From: Alphaproteobacteria bacterium
GTDB taxonomy: Bacteria; Pseudomonadota; Alphaproteobacteria; Caulobacterales; Parvularculaceae
Length of the DNA: 18,414 bases
Reading direction: 5' to 3'
NCBI GenBank assembly: GCA_030428745.1
Contig: JAUIEG010000005.1
Coordinates: forward strand, 1 to 18,414
This document shows positions 7,313 through 15,047 of this stretch, piece by piece. Both the position numbers and the translations under genes were made by a program. The first letter of the stretch is position 1, and each line of letters opens with the position of its first letter. The notes under the pieces were generated by a model. The model made no database searches. It had not been told where the DNA came from and worked only from the letters and a program-made list of their open reading frames with translations.

Positions 7313-8800
7313 ATGAATATTTCCGATCTGATGTACCGCCTCGGCGTTGAAGAGCGCTATTACACGCGTGGGCCACTTTCCGTCACAACACCTATCGACG
7401 GCTCGGAGCTTGCGCAGGTTGCGATCAGCGATCAGGCGATGATCGATGAGAAAATCACACTCGCCCATGATGCTTTTTTGAACTGGCGGTCAGTGCCTGC
7501 GCCGCGCCGCGGTGAACTTGTGCGTCTCTTCGGAGAAGAACTTCGCAAGCACAAGAATGATTTGGGCCGGCTCGTGACGATCGAGTGCGGCAAGGTCCTT
7601 TCCGAAGGTCTTGGCGAAGTTCAGGAAATGATCGACATCTGCGATTTCGCCGTCGGCCTGTCACGGCAACTTTACGGCCTCACCATCGCATCCGAGCGCC
7701 CGGGCCATCATATGCGCGAAAGCTGGCATCCCCTGGGACCGGTCGGGATCATTTCCGCCTTCAACTTTCCGGTCGCCGTCTGGTCATGGAATGCGACGCT
7801 CGCCCTCATTTGTGGCAACTCGTGCGTTTGGAAGCCATCCGAAAAAACACCGCTCACAGCGCTCGCTGTTCAATCTCTTTTTGAGCGCGCGGCGACCCGT
7901 TTCGGAGATGCGCCCAAACATTTGAGCCAAGTCATTATCGGCGAACGCGACGCTGGCGAGCAAATCGTCGATGATCCGCGCATTGCGCTCGTTTCCGCGA
8001 CAGGCTCGACGCGGATGGGGCGTGAAGTCGGACCGCGCGTCGCCAATCGGTTTGGCCGCAGCTTGCTCGAACTCGGCGGCAACAATGCCGGCATCGTTTC
8101 AGCAAGCGCCGATCTGGATCTTTCCTTGCGCGCTGTTTGTTTTTCAGCGGCAGGCACGGCGGGACAACGCTGCACCAGCCTGCGGCGCCTCTTTGTGCAT
8201 GCGAACGTTTATGATGAGTTCGTACCCCGCCTTAAGACCGCCTATGCCTCCTTACCGGTAGGGGACCCATTGCAGGAAGGCGTTCTCGTGGGCCCGCTGA
8301 TCGATAAAGCCTCATTTGACCGCATGCATTACGCGCTCGACCGCGCCAAAGCGCAGGGCGGGACAATAACTGGCGGAGGCCATGTGGGCGACGACGGTTG
8401 GTATGTACATCCGGCCATTGTTGAACTTGATGAACATGCCGGCATCGTTTTGGAAGAAACCTTCGCGCCTATTCTCTATGTCATCCGCTATGACGCATTA
8501 AGCGATGCTATTGCGATGCAAAATTCAGTTCCTCAGGGCCTCTCATCCTGTATTTTCACGCGCGATGTTCTTGAAGCGGAACAATTTCTCTCGGCGAGCG
8601 GCTCCGATTGCGGAATCGCCAATGTGAATATCGGACCTTCCGGCGCGGAGATCGGCGGCGCCTTTGGTGGAGAAAAGGAAACTGGCGGCGGACGCGAAAG
8701 CGGCTCAGACGCCTGGAAAGCCTATATGCGCCGACAGACGCAAACCGTGAATTATTCAACTGAGCTGCCGCTTGCTCAGGGTGTGAAATTTGACATCTAA
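7313..8800 (+). CDS. amaB: aldehyde dehydrogenase, ALDH7 / piperidine-6-carboxylate dehydrogenase type
   Basis: A 495-residue NAD(P)-dependent aldehyde dehydrogenase of usual length. Catalytic residues are intact: N151 in SAFNFP, E253 in LLELGGNN and nucleophile C287 in GQRCTS. The LGGNNAG and GQRCTSLRRLFVH stretches, and the ending near VNYSTELPLAQGVKFD, are typical of the ALDH7 group, which oxidises alpha-aminoadipate semialdehyde (in equilibrium with piperidine-6-carboxylate) to aminoadipate in lysine or pipecolate catabolism. The symbol is therefore a family-level guess. The ATG at 7313 has AGGAGA 9 nt upstream (7298-7303); the open frame extending to 7169 overlaps the transporter. No lysine aminotransferase or Lrp regulator lies next to it, so pathway context is lacking. 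A co-transcript with the upstream metal transporter is possible. Confidence 0.92.
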   Translation: MNISDLMYRLGVEERYYTRGPLSVTTPIDGSELAQVAISDQAMIDEKITLAHDAFLNWRSVPAPRRGELVRLFGEELRKHKNDLGRLVTIECGKVLSEGLGEVQEMIDICDFAVGLSRQLYGLTIASERPGHHMRESWHPLGPVGIISAFNFPVAVWSWNATLALICGNSCVWKPSEKTPLTALAVQSLFERAATRFGDAPKHLSQVIIGERDAGEQIVDDPRIALVSATGSTRMGREVGPRVANRFGRSLLELGGNNAGIVSASADLDLSLRAVCFSAAGTAGQRCTSLRRLFVHANVYDEFVPRLKTAYASLPVGDPLQEGVLVGPLIDKASFDRMHYALDRAKAQGGTITGGGHVGDDGWYVHPAIVELDEHAGIVLEETFAPILYVIRYDALSDAIAMQNSVPQGLSSCIFTRDVLEAEQFLSASGSDCGIANVNIGPSGAEIGGAFGGEKETGGGRESGSDAWKAYMRRQTQTVNYSTELPLAQGVKFDI

Positions 8801-8833
8801 GCTTATGGAATCCTAACTCTTCCAAAAAATAAC

Positions 8834-8852
8834 TTCACGTTGTTTTCACGTT
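8834..8852. repeat. helically phased direct repeat upstream of the TonB receptor
   Basis: Two perfect copies of TTCACGTT (8834-8841 and 8845-8852) with an 11-bp period, roughly one helical turn; a third partial copy TTCACA overlaps the end (8851-8856). Same-face tandem sites are typical of regulator-binding sites. It lies about 230 nt upstream of the receptor ATG. No regulator can be assigned. Confidence 0.35.
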
Positions 8853-8883
8853 CACAAACTGCGCATGAATGGCTCCGCTTAAG

Positions 8884-8904
8884 GCTGTTATTTGAAGTAA
8901 TAGC
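8884..8904. repeat. imperfect inverted repeat upstream of the TonB receptor
   Basis: GCTGTTATT (8884-8892), 3-nt centre, AGTAATAGC (8896-8904): seven of nine positions pair. The 21-bp dyad is AT-rich, like many repressor operators (for example Fur-type sites have 19-21 bp dyads), but it does not match the Fur consensus well enough to name it. Confidence 0.3.
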
Positions 8905-8943
8905 ATAAGCTGTCAGAACTAAAGATCATACCGTTATTGCGAT

Positions 8944-8971
8944 CCTGTCGTTGCCCGACTGCAACAACAGG
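8944..8971. repeat. hairpin-forming inverted repeat, non-terminator
   Basis: Arms CCTGTCGTTGC (8944-8954) and GCAACAACAGG (8961-8971) pair over 11 positions with a single C/A mismatch, around a 6-nt loop. No T-run follows on either strand, so it is not a rho-independent terminator. It lies 112 nt upstream of the receptor start and could be a leader structure, part of a small RNA, or an operator. Confidence 0.4.
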
Positions 8972-9005
8972 ACGAGGATCGGCCATAAAACTGGATAATA
9001 CACGT

Positions 9006-9034
9006 TTGACTATGGCGATTTATGTTATCGCTAA
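9006..9034 (+). promoter_or_regulatory. weak candidate promoter for the TonB receptor
   Basis: TTGACT (9006-9011) is a five-of-six match to a -35 box. The segment 17 nt downstream (CGCTAA, 9029-9034) is a poor -10. A GATTC (GANTC) lies at 9051-9055 between this and the start codon. Without mapping of the transcript this remains a guess. Confidence 0.25.
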
Positions 9035-9083
9035 AGAAAAAATAGAAACTGATTCACATTGCTTAGTTCATGGGAGGTAACGA

Positions 9084-11627
9084 ATGAACAGTCGCAAAAC
9101 GGCTATGAGGACTCTTGCGCGTGCTAGCGTGTCGCTTGTAGCGCTTACGAGCGTCGCAGGAACAGCAGCGCTTGCTCAAACCGACGAAATCGTCGTCACG
9201 GCTCAGTTCCGCGAGCAGAACCTGCAGGATGCGCCGCTCGCTATTACGGCGGTTACGGGCGACATGCTCGAACGACGCAGCCAGACGGAACTTTCCGAAA
9301 TAGCGCGTCAGGCGCCGAACGTGACGCTTGCGGCGCAGAACCAGGAATATGGTTCCGCGATGATCGCCTATATCCGCGGCATCGGCCAGAACGATCCGAA
9401 CTTTGCAGTCGAACCGGGCGTCGGCATCTATATCGATGACGTCTACCTGCCTACGCTGACTGGCTCGCTGCTCGACCTTATGGATGTCGACCGCGTGGAA
9501 GTCTTGCGCGGACCGCAAGGAACGCTCGCCGGGCGGAACTCCATCGGCGGCGCGATCAAGATGTATTCCGTAAAACCGAAAGGCGACAATTCCGGCTCGT
9601 TCCAGGTGACATACGGATCTTATGATCGGATCGATATCCGCGGCATCTATGATTTGCCAATTACCGAAACCCTCGCGATGCGCGTCTCTGGCGTCAGCAA
9701 GAATGAGACGGGCTATATCAAGCGGCTCGACTATGCATTGACCCATCCGGGCACGAATGTGCCGACCCAGGCGACTGGCCAGGATCCCGTACTTGGGCGT
9801 GATGGCGGCGTCTCCATGGCGGGCGCCAAGATTGCCTTGCGCTGGCAGCCAAATGACAGCGTCGACATCAATTTGTCCGGTGACTACACGCGTGAACGCA
9901 ACGATGCGGGTGTTTCGACGCTCCTCTATGCAAACGCTGACGGCGCATTGAATAATGATCCTACGCGGCCTTGGCTCCGCGGCACAGACGGAATGGCGAT
10001 CCCCTACAACTGTATGTTTGTCGCTTCGGGTCCCAATAGCTGCGACACGCTCACTGGCTATGACGGGCGTTACGTCTCCTATGCGACCTTCAACAACCTG
10101 TATCCTGGAGACTCACAGTTCCCATACACTCCATTGGCGCTCGATCCGCACCGGGATATGGACAATTACGGCGCTGCCCTGACGATGGATATCGGGCTCA
10201 GCGAAAACCTTTCCTTGTTCTCGGTGACATCTTACCGGAAATACAAGACCGACTGGTCTTATGACGTGGACGGTTCGCCGTTGGCGCCAAACCTTCTGAA
10301 CCAGACTCAGACCAACGAACAGTGGAGCCAGGAGATTCGCCTCAATGGTCAGCTGTTTGAAGATTTCGTCGACTTCACGGTTGGTGGTTTCTACTTCGAT
10401 ACGGACAGCTTCTACACCGGCCGTATCAATATCGCCTATGCGGAGCTGGACTTCATCCACGGCCCTGATCCGACACCGTCGACAAACAAAGCTGTTTTCG
10501 CAAACGTGACGCTGAATTTGTCTGAGGATCTACACCTCACAGGCGGCGTTCGAAATTCCTGGGACAAGAAAGATTATCTATATCGGCGCCGGAACCCCGA
10601 TCTCACGCCGGTGCAGGGCCCATGTAATTTCTTCCTCGGCGCGATGACAGCCGGCCCTGTCGACATTGGCAACCAGCCGAACTGCCTCCTCTTCGGCGTC
10701 GACGGCACAACAGCAACCTTCAAGAACAGCCAACTCGACTGGCGCGTGGCGCTCGACTATCGCTTCAACGAGGCGCTCATGGTCTATGGCCAGATCGCAA
10801 CCGGCTATCGGGCTGGCGGCTTTAACGCACGTCCGTTCTTCCCGAGCCAGGCGACGCCACACGTACCGGAAACGATCACGTCCTACGAACTGGGCTTAAA
10901 GTCGGACCTGTTTGACAACCGTCTGCGCTTGAATCTCGCCGGTTTCTACTTCCCATATGACAACATCGTGCTGAACTCGACGTTCTGCGCGGATCTTCCT
11001 GTGGGCCAGCAGTCGCCTTGCTTGCGCCCTAGCAATGTCGGTTCGGCCAAGGTGAAGGGCTTCGAAGCAGAGGCGGCTTTCTATCCAATTCCGGAAATCA
11101 GCATCGATGCTTCGCTGAGCTATCTCGACTTCCAGTATAAGGAAATCGACCCGACCGCCGGCACCGGCGTCGCACTGGGCGATATAACACCGTACACGCC
11201 GGAATGGCAGTACAGCATCGGCGTACAGTATGACATTGAAGATGTCTGGGGCGGCGGCTTAAGCTTCCGGTTCGATGGCTCCTACCAGTCTGAAATCTTT
11301 ACAGAAGCGGGCAATGTCAGGGAGCTTCTGGTTCCAAATAACGTTGTTCCAGCATCTGCTGGTTTCGAATCCTTCGGGCTCCCTGGCGGGGGCGGGCCGA
11401 TCCCCACATTGGTGGCTGACAACCTTATCGATGGCTACTTCCTCGGCAACCTTCGGGTCATGTGGAACTCCGCCGACGATGATTGGGGTATTGCTTTCGA
11501 AGTGAAAAACCTCTTCGACAAATATTATCTCAGCACAAAGGTCAACGACGCCGAGGCTGTGGGCTCGGTCTATGGTTCGCCGGGCAAGCCGCGGACCTTC
11601 GCCCTTACGCTCAAGCGTAACTTCTAA
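9084..11627 (+). CDS. TonB-dependent outer-membrane receptor
   Basis: An 847-residue outer-membrane receptor that imports a scarce ligand using TonB energy. The signal peptide ends at ALA (about residue 31), followed directly by a TonB box DEIVVTA (34-40). The plug domain follows (YIRGIGQND, GVGIYIDDVYLP, VEVLRGPQGTLAGRNSIGGAI), then a beta-barrel ending in KRNF with the terminal Phe expected for BAM-assisted insertion. Start ATG 9084 has a strong GGGAGGT (9072-9078). The whole protein has exactly six cysteines in three close pairs (310/320, 514/534, 635/646), probably disulfides in extracellular loops. No transporter, regulator or enzyme gene beside it reveals the ligand; such receptors in alphaproteobacteria take siderophores, cobalamin, or carbohydrate- and lipid-derived compounds. 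It appears monocistronic: long upstream region and terminator downstream. Confidence 0.97.
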   Translation: MNSRKTAMRTLARASVSLVALTSVAGTAALAQTDEIVVTAQFREQNLQDAPLAITAVTGDMLERRSQTELSEIARQAPNVTLAAQNQEYGSAMIAYIRGIGQNDPNFAVEPGVGIYIDDVYLPTLTGSLLDLMDVDRVEVLRGPQGTLAGRNSIGGAIKMYSVKPKGDNSGSFQVTYGSYDRIDIRGIYDLPITETLAMRVSGVSKNETGYIKRLDYALTHPGTNVPTQATGQDPVLGRDGGVSMAGAKIALRWQPNDSVDINLSGDYTRERNDAGVSTLLYANADGALNNDPTRPWLRGTDGMAIPYNCMFVASGPNSCDTLTGYDGRYVSYATFNNLYPGDSQFPYTPLALDPHRDMDNYGAALTMDIGLSENLSLFSVTSYRKYKTDWSYDVDGSPLAPNLLNQTQTNEQWSQEIRLNGQLFEDFVDFTVGGFYFDTDSFYTGRINIAYAELDFIHGPDPTPSTNKAVFANVTLNLSEDLHLTGGVRNSWDKKDYLYRRRNPDLTPVQGPCNFFLGAMTAGPVDIGNQPNCLLFGVDGTTATFKNSQLDWRVALDYRFNEALMVYGQIATGYRAGGFNARPFFPSQATPHVPETITSYELGLKSDLFDNRLRLNLAGFYFPYDNIVLNSTFCADLPVGQQSPCLRPSNVGSAKVKGFEAEAAFYPIPEISIDASLSYLDFQYKEIDPTAGTGVALGDITPYTPEWQYSIGVQYDIEDVWGGGLSFRFDGSYQSEIFTEAGNVRELLVPNNVVPASAGFESFGLPGGGGPIPTLVADNLIDGYFLGNLRVMWNSADDDWGIAFEVKNLFDKYYLSTKVNDAEAVGSVYGSPGKPRTFALTLKRNF

Positions 11628-11636
11628 CAGACGATC

Positions 11637-11665
11637 TTTGAGCGGCGTTTCTTGCGCCGCTCAAA
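11637..11665 (+). terminator. first hairpin after the TonB receptor
   Basis: Perfect 11-bp stem TTTGAGCGGCG (11637-11647) / CGCCGCTCAAA (11655-11665) with a 7-nt loop, beginning 9 nt after the receptor stop. The trailing sequence TCTTCCCT is only moderately pyrimidine-rich, so termination may depend on the second hairpin; this one may protect the 3' end. Confidence 0.6.
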
Positions 11666-11676
11666 TCTTCCCTCCA

Positions 11677-11711
11677 AACGCTGCGCCGTTTTCGGCGCGG
11701 CGTTTTTCTTT
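11677..11711 (+). terminator. rho-independent terminator of the TonB receptor
   Basis: A 12-position stem (11677-11688 with 11693-11704; one T·G wobble) around a TTTT loop, followed by a run of T with one C (11703-11711). It is the stronger of two tandem hairpins after the receptor gene. On the other strand it has no T-run, so it acts only in the plus direction. Confidence 0.85.
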
Positions 11712-11723
11712 GTCTGGTGGTCT

Positions 11724-11745
11724 AAAAAGAGGTTGCCCGTAGCAA
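11724..11745 (-). terminator. weak candidate terminator of the tRNA-Ser transcript
   Basis: On the minus strand just after the tRNA 3' end there is a short TTGC/GCAA stem (11742-11745 with 11733-11736) followed by CCTC and five T (11724-11728). The stem is only 4 bp, so this is tentative. Confidence 0.3.
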
Positions 11746-11748
11746 TGA

Positions 11749-11838
11749 TGGCGGAGGGGGTGGGATTCGAACCCACGGAACGCTCGCACGCTCAACGGTT
11801 TTCAAGACCGCCGCAATCGACCACTCTGCCACCCCTCC
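11749..11838 (-). tRNA. tRNA-Ser (anticodon UGA)
   Basis: Read on the minus strand, the acceptor stem GGAGGGG (11832-11838) pairs with CCCCTCC (11753-11759). The T arm carries GGTTCGAATCC and the anticodon loop CTTGAAA holds TGA (11802-11804) at the end of a GCGGT/ACCGT-type stem. The extra-long variable arm and the discriminator G identify it as a class II serine tRNA, reading UCN codons ending in A (and by wobble others). The 3' CCA is encoded in the DNA (11749-11751). It is transcribed toward the TonB receptor terminator. Confidence 0.97.
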
Positions 11839-11853
11839 GGCAGCAACGGCTGC

Positions 11854-11882
11854 TGTCTACATTGCCGAACAGGCTGATGCAA
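11854..11882 (-). promoter_or_regulatory. candidate promoter of tRNA-Ser
   Basis: On the minus strand TTGCAT (11877-11882) and TAGACA (11854-11859) are 17 nt apart, placing a transcript start about 9 nt before the mature tRNA 5' end. Directly upstream of the -35 lies a perfect palindrome CCGCTTT-C-AAAGCGG (11892-11906), which may be chance or a binding site. Confidence 0.4.
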
Positions 11883-12023
11883 CTAAACGATCCGCTTTCA
11901 AAGCGGCGACTGGCTGCGCTTGAAATCTGCCGTGATAGACGGCCGGAGAGGCCACTTCGACACCCCGCCGGGGCGGCTGAGAAATATCCGTCCATGGCGC
12001 TGGCAAGGGACAGTCAAGCATGG

Positions 12024-12040
12024 TTAAGAAGACGTTAACC
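12024..12040 (+). promoter_or_regulatory. CtrA-binding box upstream of rlpA
   Basis: TTAA (12024-12027), seven intervening bases, then TTAACC (12035-12040): an exact match to the TTAA-N7-TTAA(C) consensus of the alphaproteobacterial cell-cycle regulator CtrA. It is centred about 60 nt upstream of the rlpA ATG, suitable for a site overlapping a -35 region. It would tie expression of this septal protein, and perhaps the downstream genes, to the cell cycle. Binding itself is inferred. Confidence 0.65.
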
Positions 12041-12092
12041 CTGGGTGAGTAATCCCGAAAGCGCTTTCGCAGCCAGCAACAAACAGTGTTTT

Positions 12093-13094
12093 ATGGGCAA
12101 CCAAGCGTCATTCGTTCTTAAACTCATTGCTTTGGGCGTCTTGGCGCTCGCCGCCGCCTGTACGACGACATCCGGACCCTCTGGCGGGCGAGGGGGCGAT
12201 CCGCATTATAAGGTCGGCAAACCCTACAAGGTGAGGGGCAAGACCTATTATCCAGCCGAAGACCCGAACTACTCAAAGGTGGGCGTCGCCTCCTGGTATG
12301 GGTCGCAGTTTCACGGCCGCCTTACAGCCAATGGCGAAATTTTTGACATGAACAGGCTCTCAGCCGCTCACACGACGCTGCCGCTTCCGTCGATGGTTGA
12401 GGTCACGAATCTGGAAAACGGGCGCTCTGTGGTCGTTCGCGTCAATGACCGGGGACCGTTCGTGGATGACCGCATCATTGATATGTCCCGCGAGGCCGCA
12501 CGAGAGCTGGGTTTTGAACGGCAAGGAACGGCGCGGGTGCGGGTGCGCTATGCCGGGCGGGCGCCGCTGACGGCCGCCGCGCCCAAAACCTCACCGCGTG
12601 AGAACCGCGTGGCCCGCGCGGCGCCGGTCCGCCAGGAAACTATACGCCCGGGCGTCGACCCGGATTGCGATCCGATTTCCGAACTCCTGACGAGCATGGA
12701 AAGCGCGCCGGCCCTGACGCCTGGAGCCGAGGAGCTGGCGATCGCGGAGGCCGAAGGCGGCGAGGAGGCCGAAATCCCGGCGGCAGACCTATCAACGCCG
12801 GACCCGGATGATGCGCGCCTTGTTCACCCATCGGCGAGCGCAGAACGGGCGACGGAGGCGATCTATCTGATCCGCGTGGCGGCGCTATCACGCCTCGACA
12901 ATATTGATGCATTGCGCACGCAGCTCGGCGATATCGGGCCTCTCAGGATGTCTCGTGTTGAAACCGAGGCGGGAACCGTGTTTTACCGCGTCAATCTGGG
13001 GCCGTTTTCATCCATCGAGACCGCCGCAGAAAAATTGGAAGCCGTACGCAGAGCAGGCTATGCTGATGCTTCGCTGGTCACGCTAACGCCATAA
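12093..13094 (+). CDS. rlpA: RlpA-family septal lytic transglycosylase-like lipoprotein with SPOR domain
   Basis: A 333-residue predicted lipoprotein. The ATG at 12093 gives a hydrophobic signal ending in LAAAC (C23). The earlier in-frame GTG at 12045 would leave no room for a promoter after the CtrA box and adds a non-signal extension. A double-psi beta-barrel RlpA domain starts around residue 60 (GVASWYG with W68, HGRLTANGE) and contains VNDRGPF with the likely catalytic Asp D119. A low-complexity, acidic and Pro/Ala-rich linker follows (about 155-250), then a C-terminal SPOR domain (about 256-333: YLIRVAALS to FYRVNLGPF), which binds denuded septal glycan. Family members cleave denuded peptidoglycan and help daughter-cell separation. 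The D,D-carboxypeptidase gene follows after 78 nt. Confidence 0.93.
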   Translation: MGNQASFVLKLIALGVLALAAACTTTSGPSGGRGGDPHYKVGKPYKVRGKTYYPAEDPNYSKVGVASWYGSQFHGRLTANGEIFDMNRLSAAHTTLPLPSMVEVTNLENGRSVVVRVNDRGPFVDDRIIDMSREAARELGFERQGTARVRVRYAGRAPLTAAAPKTSPRENRVARAAPVRQETIRPGVDPDCDPISELLTSMESAPALTPGAEELAIAEAEGGEEAEIPAADLSTPDPDDARLVHPSASAERATEAIYLIRVAALSRLDNIDALRTQLGDIGPLRMSRVETEAGTVFYRVNLGPFSSIETAAEKLEAVRRAGYADASLVTLTP

Positions 13095-13172
13095 GAACGC
13101 CTTGAAAGTAGTCTAAATTCAAAGCATTGGCGCAACAATATCGGCCGCCTGAGTAAGTTGAGGAGACGCGTT

Positions 13173-14348
13173 TTGAAGTTTTCGCAGATCATAGCCGCGC
13201 TCGCGATGGTCGCCGCTAGCGCCGGGACCGCGCTCGCACAAAGCCAGCCCCCGCTGACGACGCCCGCTGAGTATGCGCTTATCATGGATTATCGCACTGG
13301 CGAGATCCTCTACGAAAAAAACGCACGCACCCCCACGGCCCCGGCTTCCATGTCGAAACTGATGACTGTGGCCATTGTTTTTGAGCGCCTGAAAAACGGC
13401 TCGCTAAAACTGACTGATGAATTCGACGTCAGCGAGAAAGCCTGGCGCGAGCGCGAGGGTTCATCCATGTGGGTGCGCGTTGGAGACAGTATTCCTGTTC
13501 TGGATATTTTGCGGGGCATCATTGTTCAGTCGGGCAATGACGCCTGTATCGTCGTCGCGGAGAACATCTCTGGTTCGGAGGAGGCCTTCGTCGAACTTAT
13601 GAACCGCAAGGCCCATGAATGGGGCCTCAACGATTCCACATTCGGCAATCCGCATGGAAAACCGGATCCGAACCATAAAATGAGTATGCGCGATCTAGGC
13701 ATTCTCTCGCGAAAAATTATCTCTGAATACGCTGAGTATTATGCGCTCTTTGCTGAGCGCGAATTCACCTGGGAAAAAATCCGGCAGGCGAATCGCAATC
13801 CGATCCTCGATATGGTGGAAGGCGCCGACGGCCTGAAAACCGGTCATACTGAGGAATCCGGCTATGGTCTTGTCGGCTCAGCGGTCATGAATGGGGAACG
13901 CAGGATTGTTGTGGTGAACGGCCTGTCTTCCGAGCGGGAGCGCTCAACGGAGTCGGCGCGGTTGTTGCGGCTCGCTTTCAATGACTTCAACACCAAAACC
14001 TTTTTCGAAGCCGGAGATGTTGTCGGAGATGCGGAAGTCTTCAAGGGCAAGCAGGTTACCGTTCCGTTGATCGCGCATGAACCGGTAAAGCTCATTTTGC
14101 ACCGATCTCTTATGGACGGCGCAAGGGCGACAATCGTTTATGAAGGTCCAGTCGCCGCGCCCATTAAAGAGAACCAGCAAATAGGTTATCTGCGAGTCGA
14201 GGCGCCGTCTGGCCCAGCCCGGGAATATGCGCTTTACGCCGGACGCGCGGTGCCGGAAGCCGGCATTTGGGGCAAGATCGGCCTGGCTGCGAAAAAGCTG
14301 TTAGCGAAGCCGTCCGGTGAGGCGGCGGATACGCGGTCAGAGGACTAG
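13173..14348 (+). CDS. dacA: D-alanyl-D-alanine carboxypeptidase, PBP5/6 (DacA/DacF) family
   Basis: A 391-residue periplasmic penicillin-binding protein that removes the terminal D-Ala from peptidoglycan pentapeptides. The start is best taken as TTG at 13173: AGGAG (13161-13165) lies 7 nt upstream and the result is a normal signal peptide cleaved after ALA (about residue 22). The TTG at 13158 lies upstream of that ribosome-binding site. All three active-site motifs are present: SxxK at S59-K62 (SMSK), SxN at S120-N122 (SGN) and KTG at 222-224. The C-terminal PBP5_C domain covers roughly 285-365, and the end GIWGKIGLAAKKLLAK looks like the amphipathic helix that anchors these enzymes to the inner membrane. 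Its stop is immediately followed by the tmk start codon. dacF would be an equally fair symbol. Confidence 0.95.
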   Translation: MKFSQIIAALAMVAASAGTALAQSQPPLTTPAEYALIMDYRTGEILYEKNARTPTAPASMSKLMTVAIVFERLKNGSLKLTDEFDVSEKAWREREGSSMWVRVGDSIPVLDILRGIIVQSGNDACIVVAENISGSEEAFVELMNRKAHEWGLNDSTFGNPHGKPDPNHKMSMRDLGILSRKIISEYAEYYALFAEREFTWEKIRQANRNPILDMVEGADGLKTGHTEESGYGLVGSAVMNGERRIVVVNGLSSERERSTESARLLRLAFNDFNTKTFFEAGDVVGDAEVFKGKQVTVPLIAHEPVKLILHRSLMDGARATIVYEGPVAAPIKENQQIGYLRVEAPSGPAREYALYAGRAVPEAGIWGKIGLAAKKLLAKPSGEAADTRSED

Positions 14349-15005
14349 GTGGCCGGGCCTGTGTCTTCGCCAGGTTTTTTCATCAGCTTCGAAGGCGGTG
14401 ACGGCGCCGGGAAGTCAACACAGATACAGTTACTCGCCGACGCATTGCGTGGGGTCGGACGCCAGGTCGTCATCACACGCGAGCCAGGCGGTTCGCCCGG
14501 CGCAGAAGCAATCCGGAAACTGTTACTGGAAGGCGCAGCTGACAAGTGGTCACCAATTACTGAAGCACTGCTCATGTATGCCGCTCGGGCGGACCACCTC
14601 GAACGCACGATCGAACCCGCCCTCCATCGCGGCGCCGTCGTGATAACCGACCGTTTCGCCGACTCCACGATGGCCTATCAAGGATTAGCTGGCGAACTTG
14701 GCGAGAAAGCCGTCTCAACGCTCTACAAGCTGGTTGTCGCTTCGCGCGGGCCAGACCTGACGATCATTTTGGACCTTCCGGTGGAGGAAGGTTTGAAACG
14801 ATCAGGCGCTACCGGGGACGCTGAACAGCGCTTTGAATCCAAAGGCGCGACCTATCAAGAGAAGGTCCGCCAGGGTTTTCTGGAAATAGCCAGACGTGAG
14901 CCTGAGCGCTGCGCCGTCGTTAGCGCAAAAGACGGCATTGCGGAGGTTGCAGAGCGTATTCGCGAGGTTATTCAAACACGGTTTCCGAAGCTCCTCAGCC
15001 GCTGA
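14349..15005 (+). CDS. tmk: thymidylate kinase
   Basis: A 218-residue dTMP kinase, making dTDP from dTMP and ATP, essential for dTTP supply. Visible: P-loop EGGDGAGKST (15-24), the substrate-binding REPGGSPGAE stretch, DRFADSTMAYQG (the DR(Y/F) motif with dTMP contacts), and the C-terminal helix region. Length is normal. The start is GTG at 14349, directly abutting the TAG of the carboxypeptidase gene, with AGAGGA (14339-14344) inside that gene's last codons; translational coupling is likely. It belongs to the conserved tmk–holB pair seen in many bacteria. Confidence 0.97.
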   Translation: MAGPVSSPGFFISFEGGDGAGKSTQIQLLADALRGVGRQVVITREPGGSPGAEAIRKLLLEGAADKWSPITEALLMYAARADHLERTIEPALHRGAVVITDRFADSTMAYQGLAGELGEKAVSTLYKLVVASRGPDLTIILDLPVEEGLKRSGATGDAEQRFESKGATYQEKVRQGFLEIARREPERCAVVSAKDGIAEVAERIREVIQTRFPKLLSR

Positions 15006-15047
15006 AGGCCTCTTCCAAACGCGCCTTAAAACCCCTAGTTACGGGGC

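Noticed and set aside
9063..9746. 227-codon minus-strand frame over the start of the TonB receptor
   Set aside because: Covers the signal peptide and plug of the receptor in antisense; no motif and composition typical of shadow frames.
11963..11973. CCCC-GCC-GGGG mini-palindrome between tRNA-Ser and rlpA
   Set aside because: Very short and GC-only in a GC-rich background; likely chance.
12045..12092. GTG start 16 codons upstream of the chosen rlpA start
   Set aside because: No ribosome-binding site, would place the CtrA box 5 nt before the start codon, and adds residues that disturb the lipoprotein signal.
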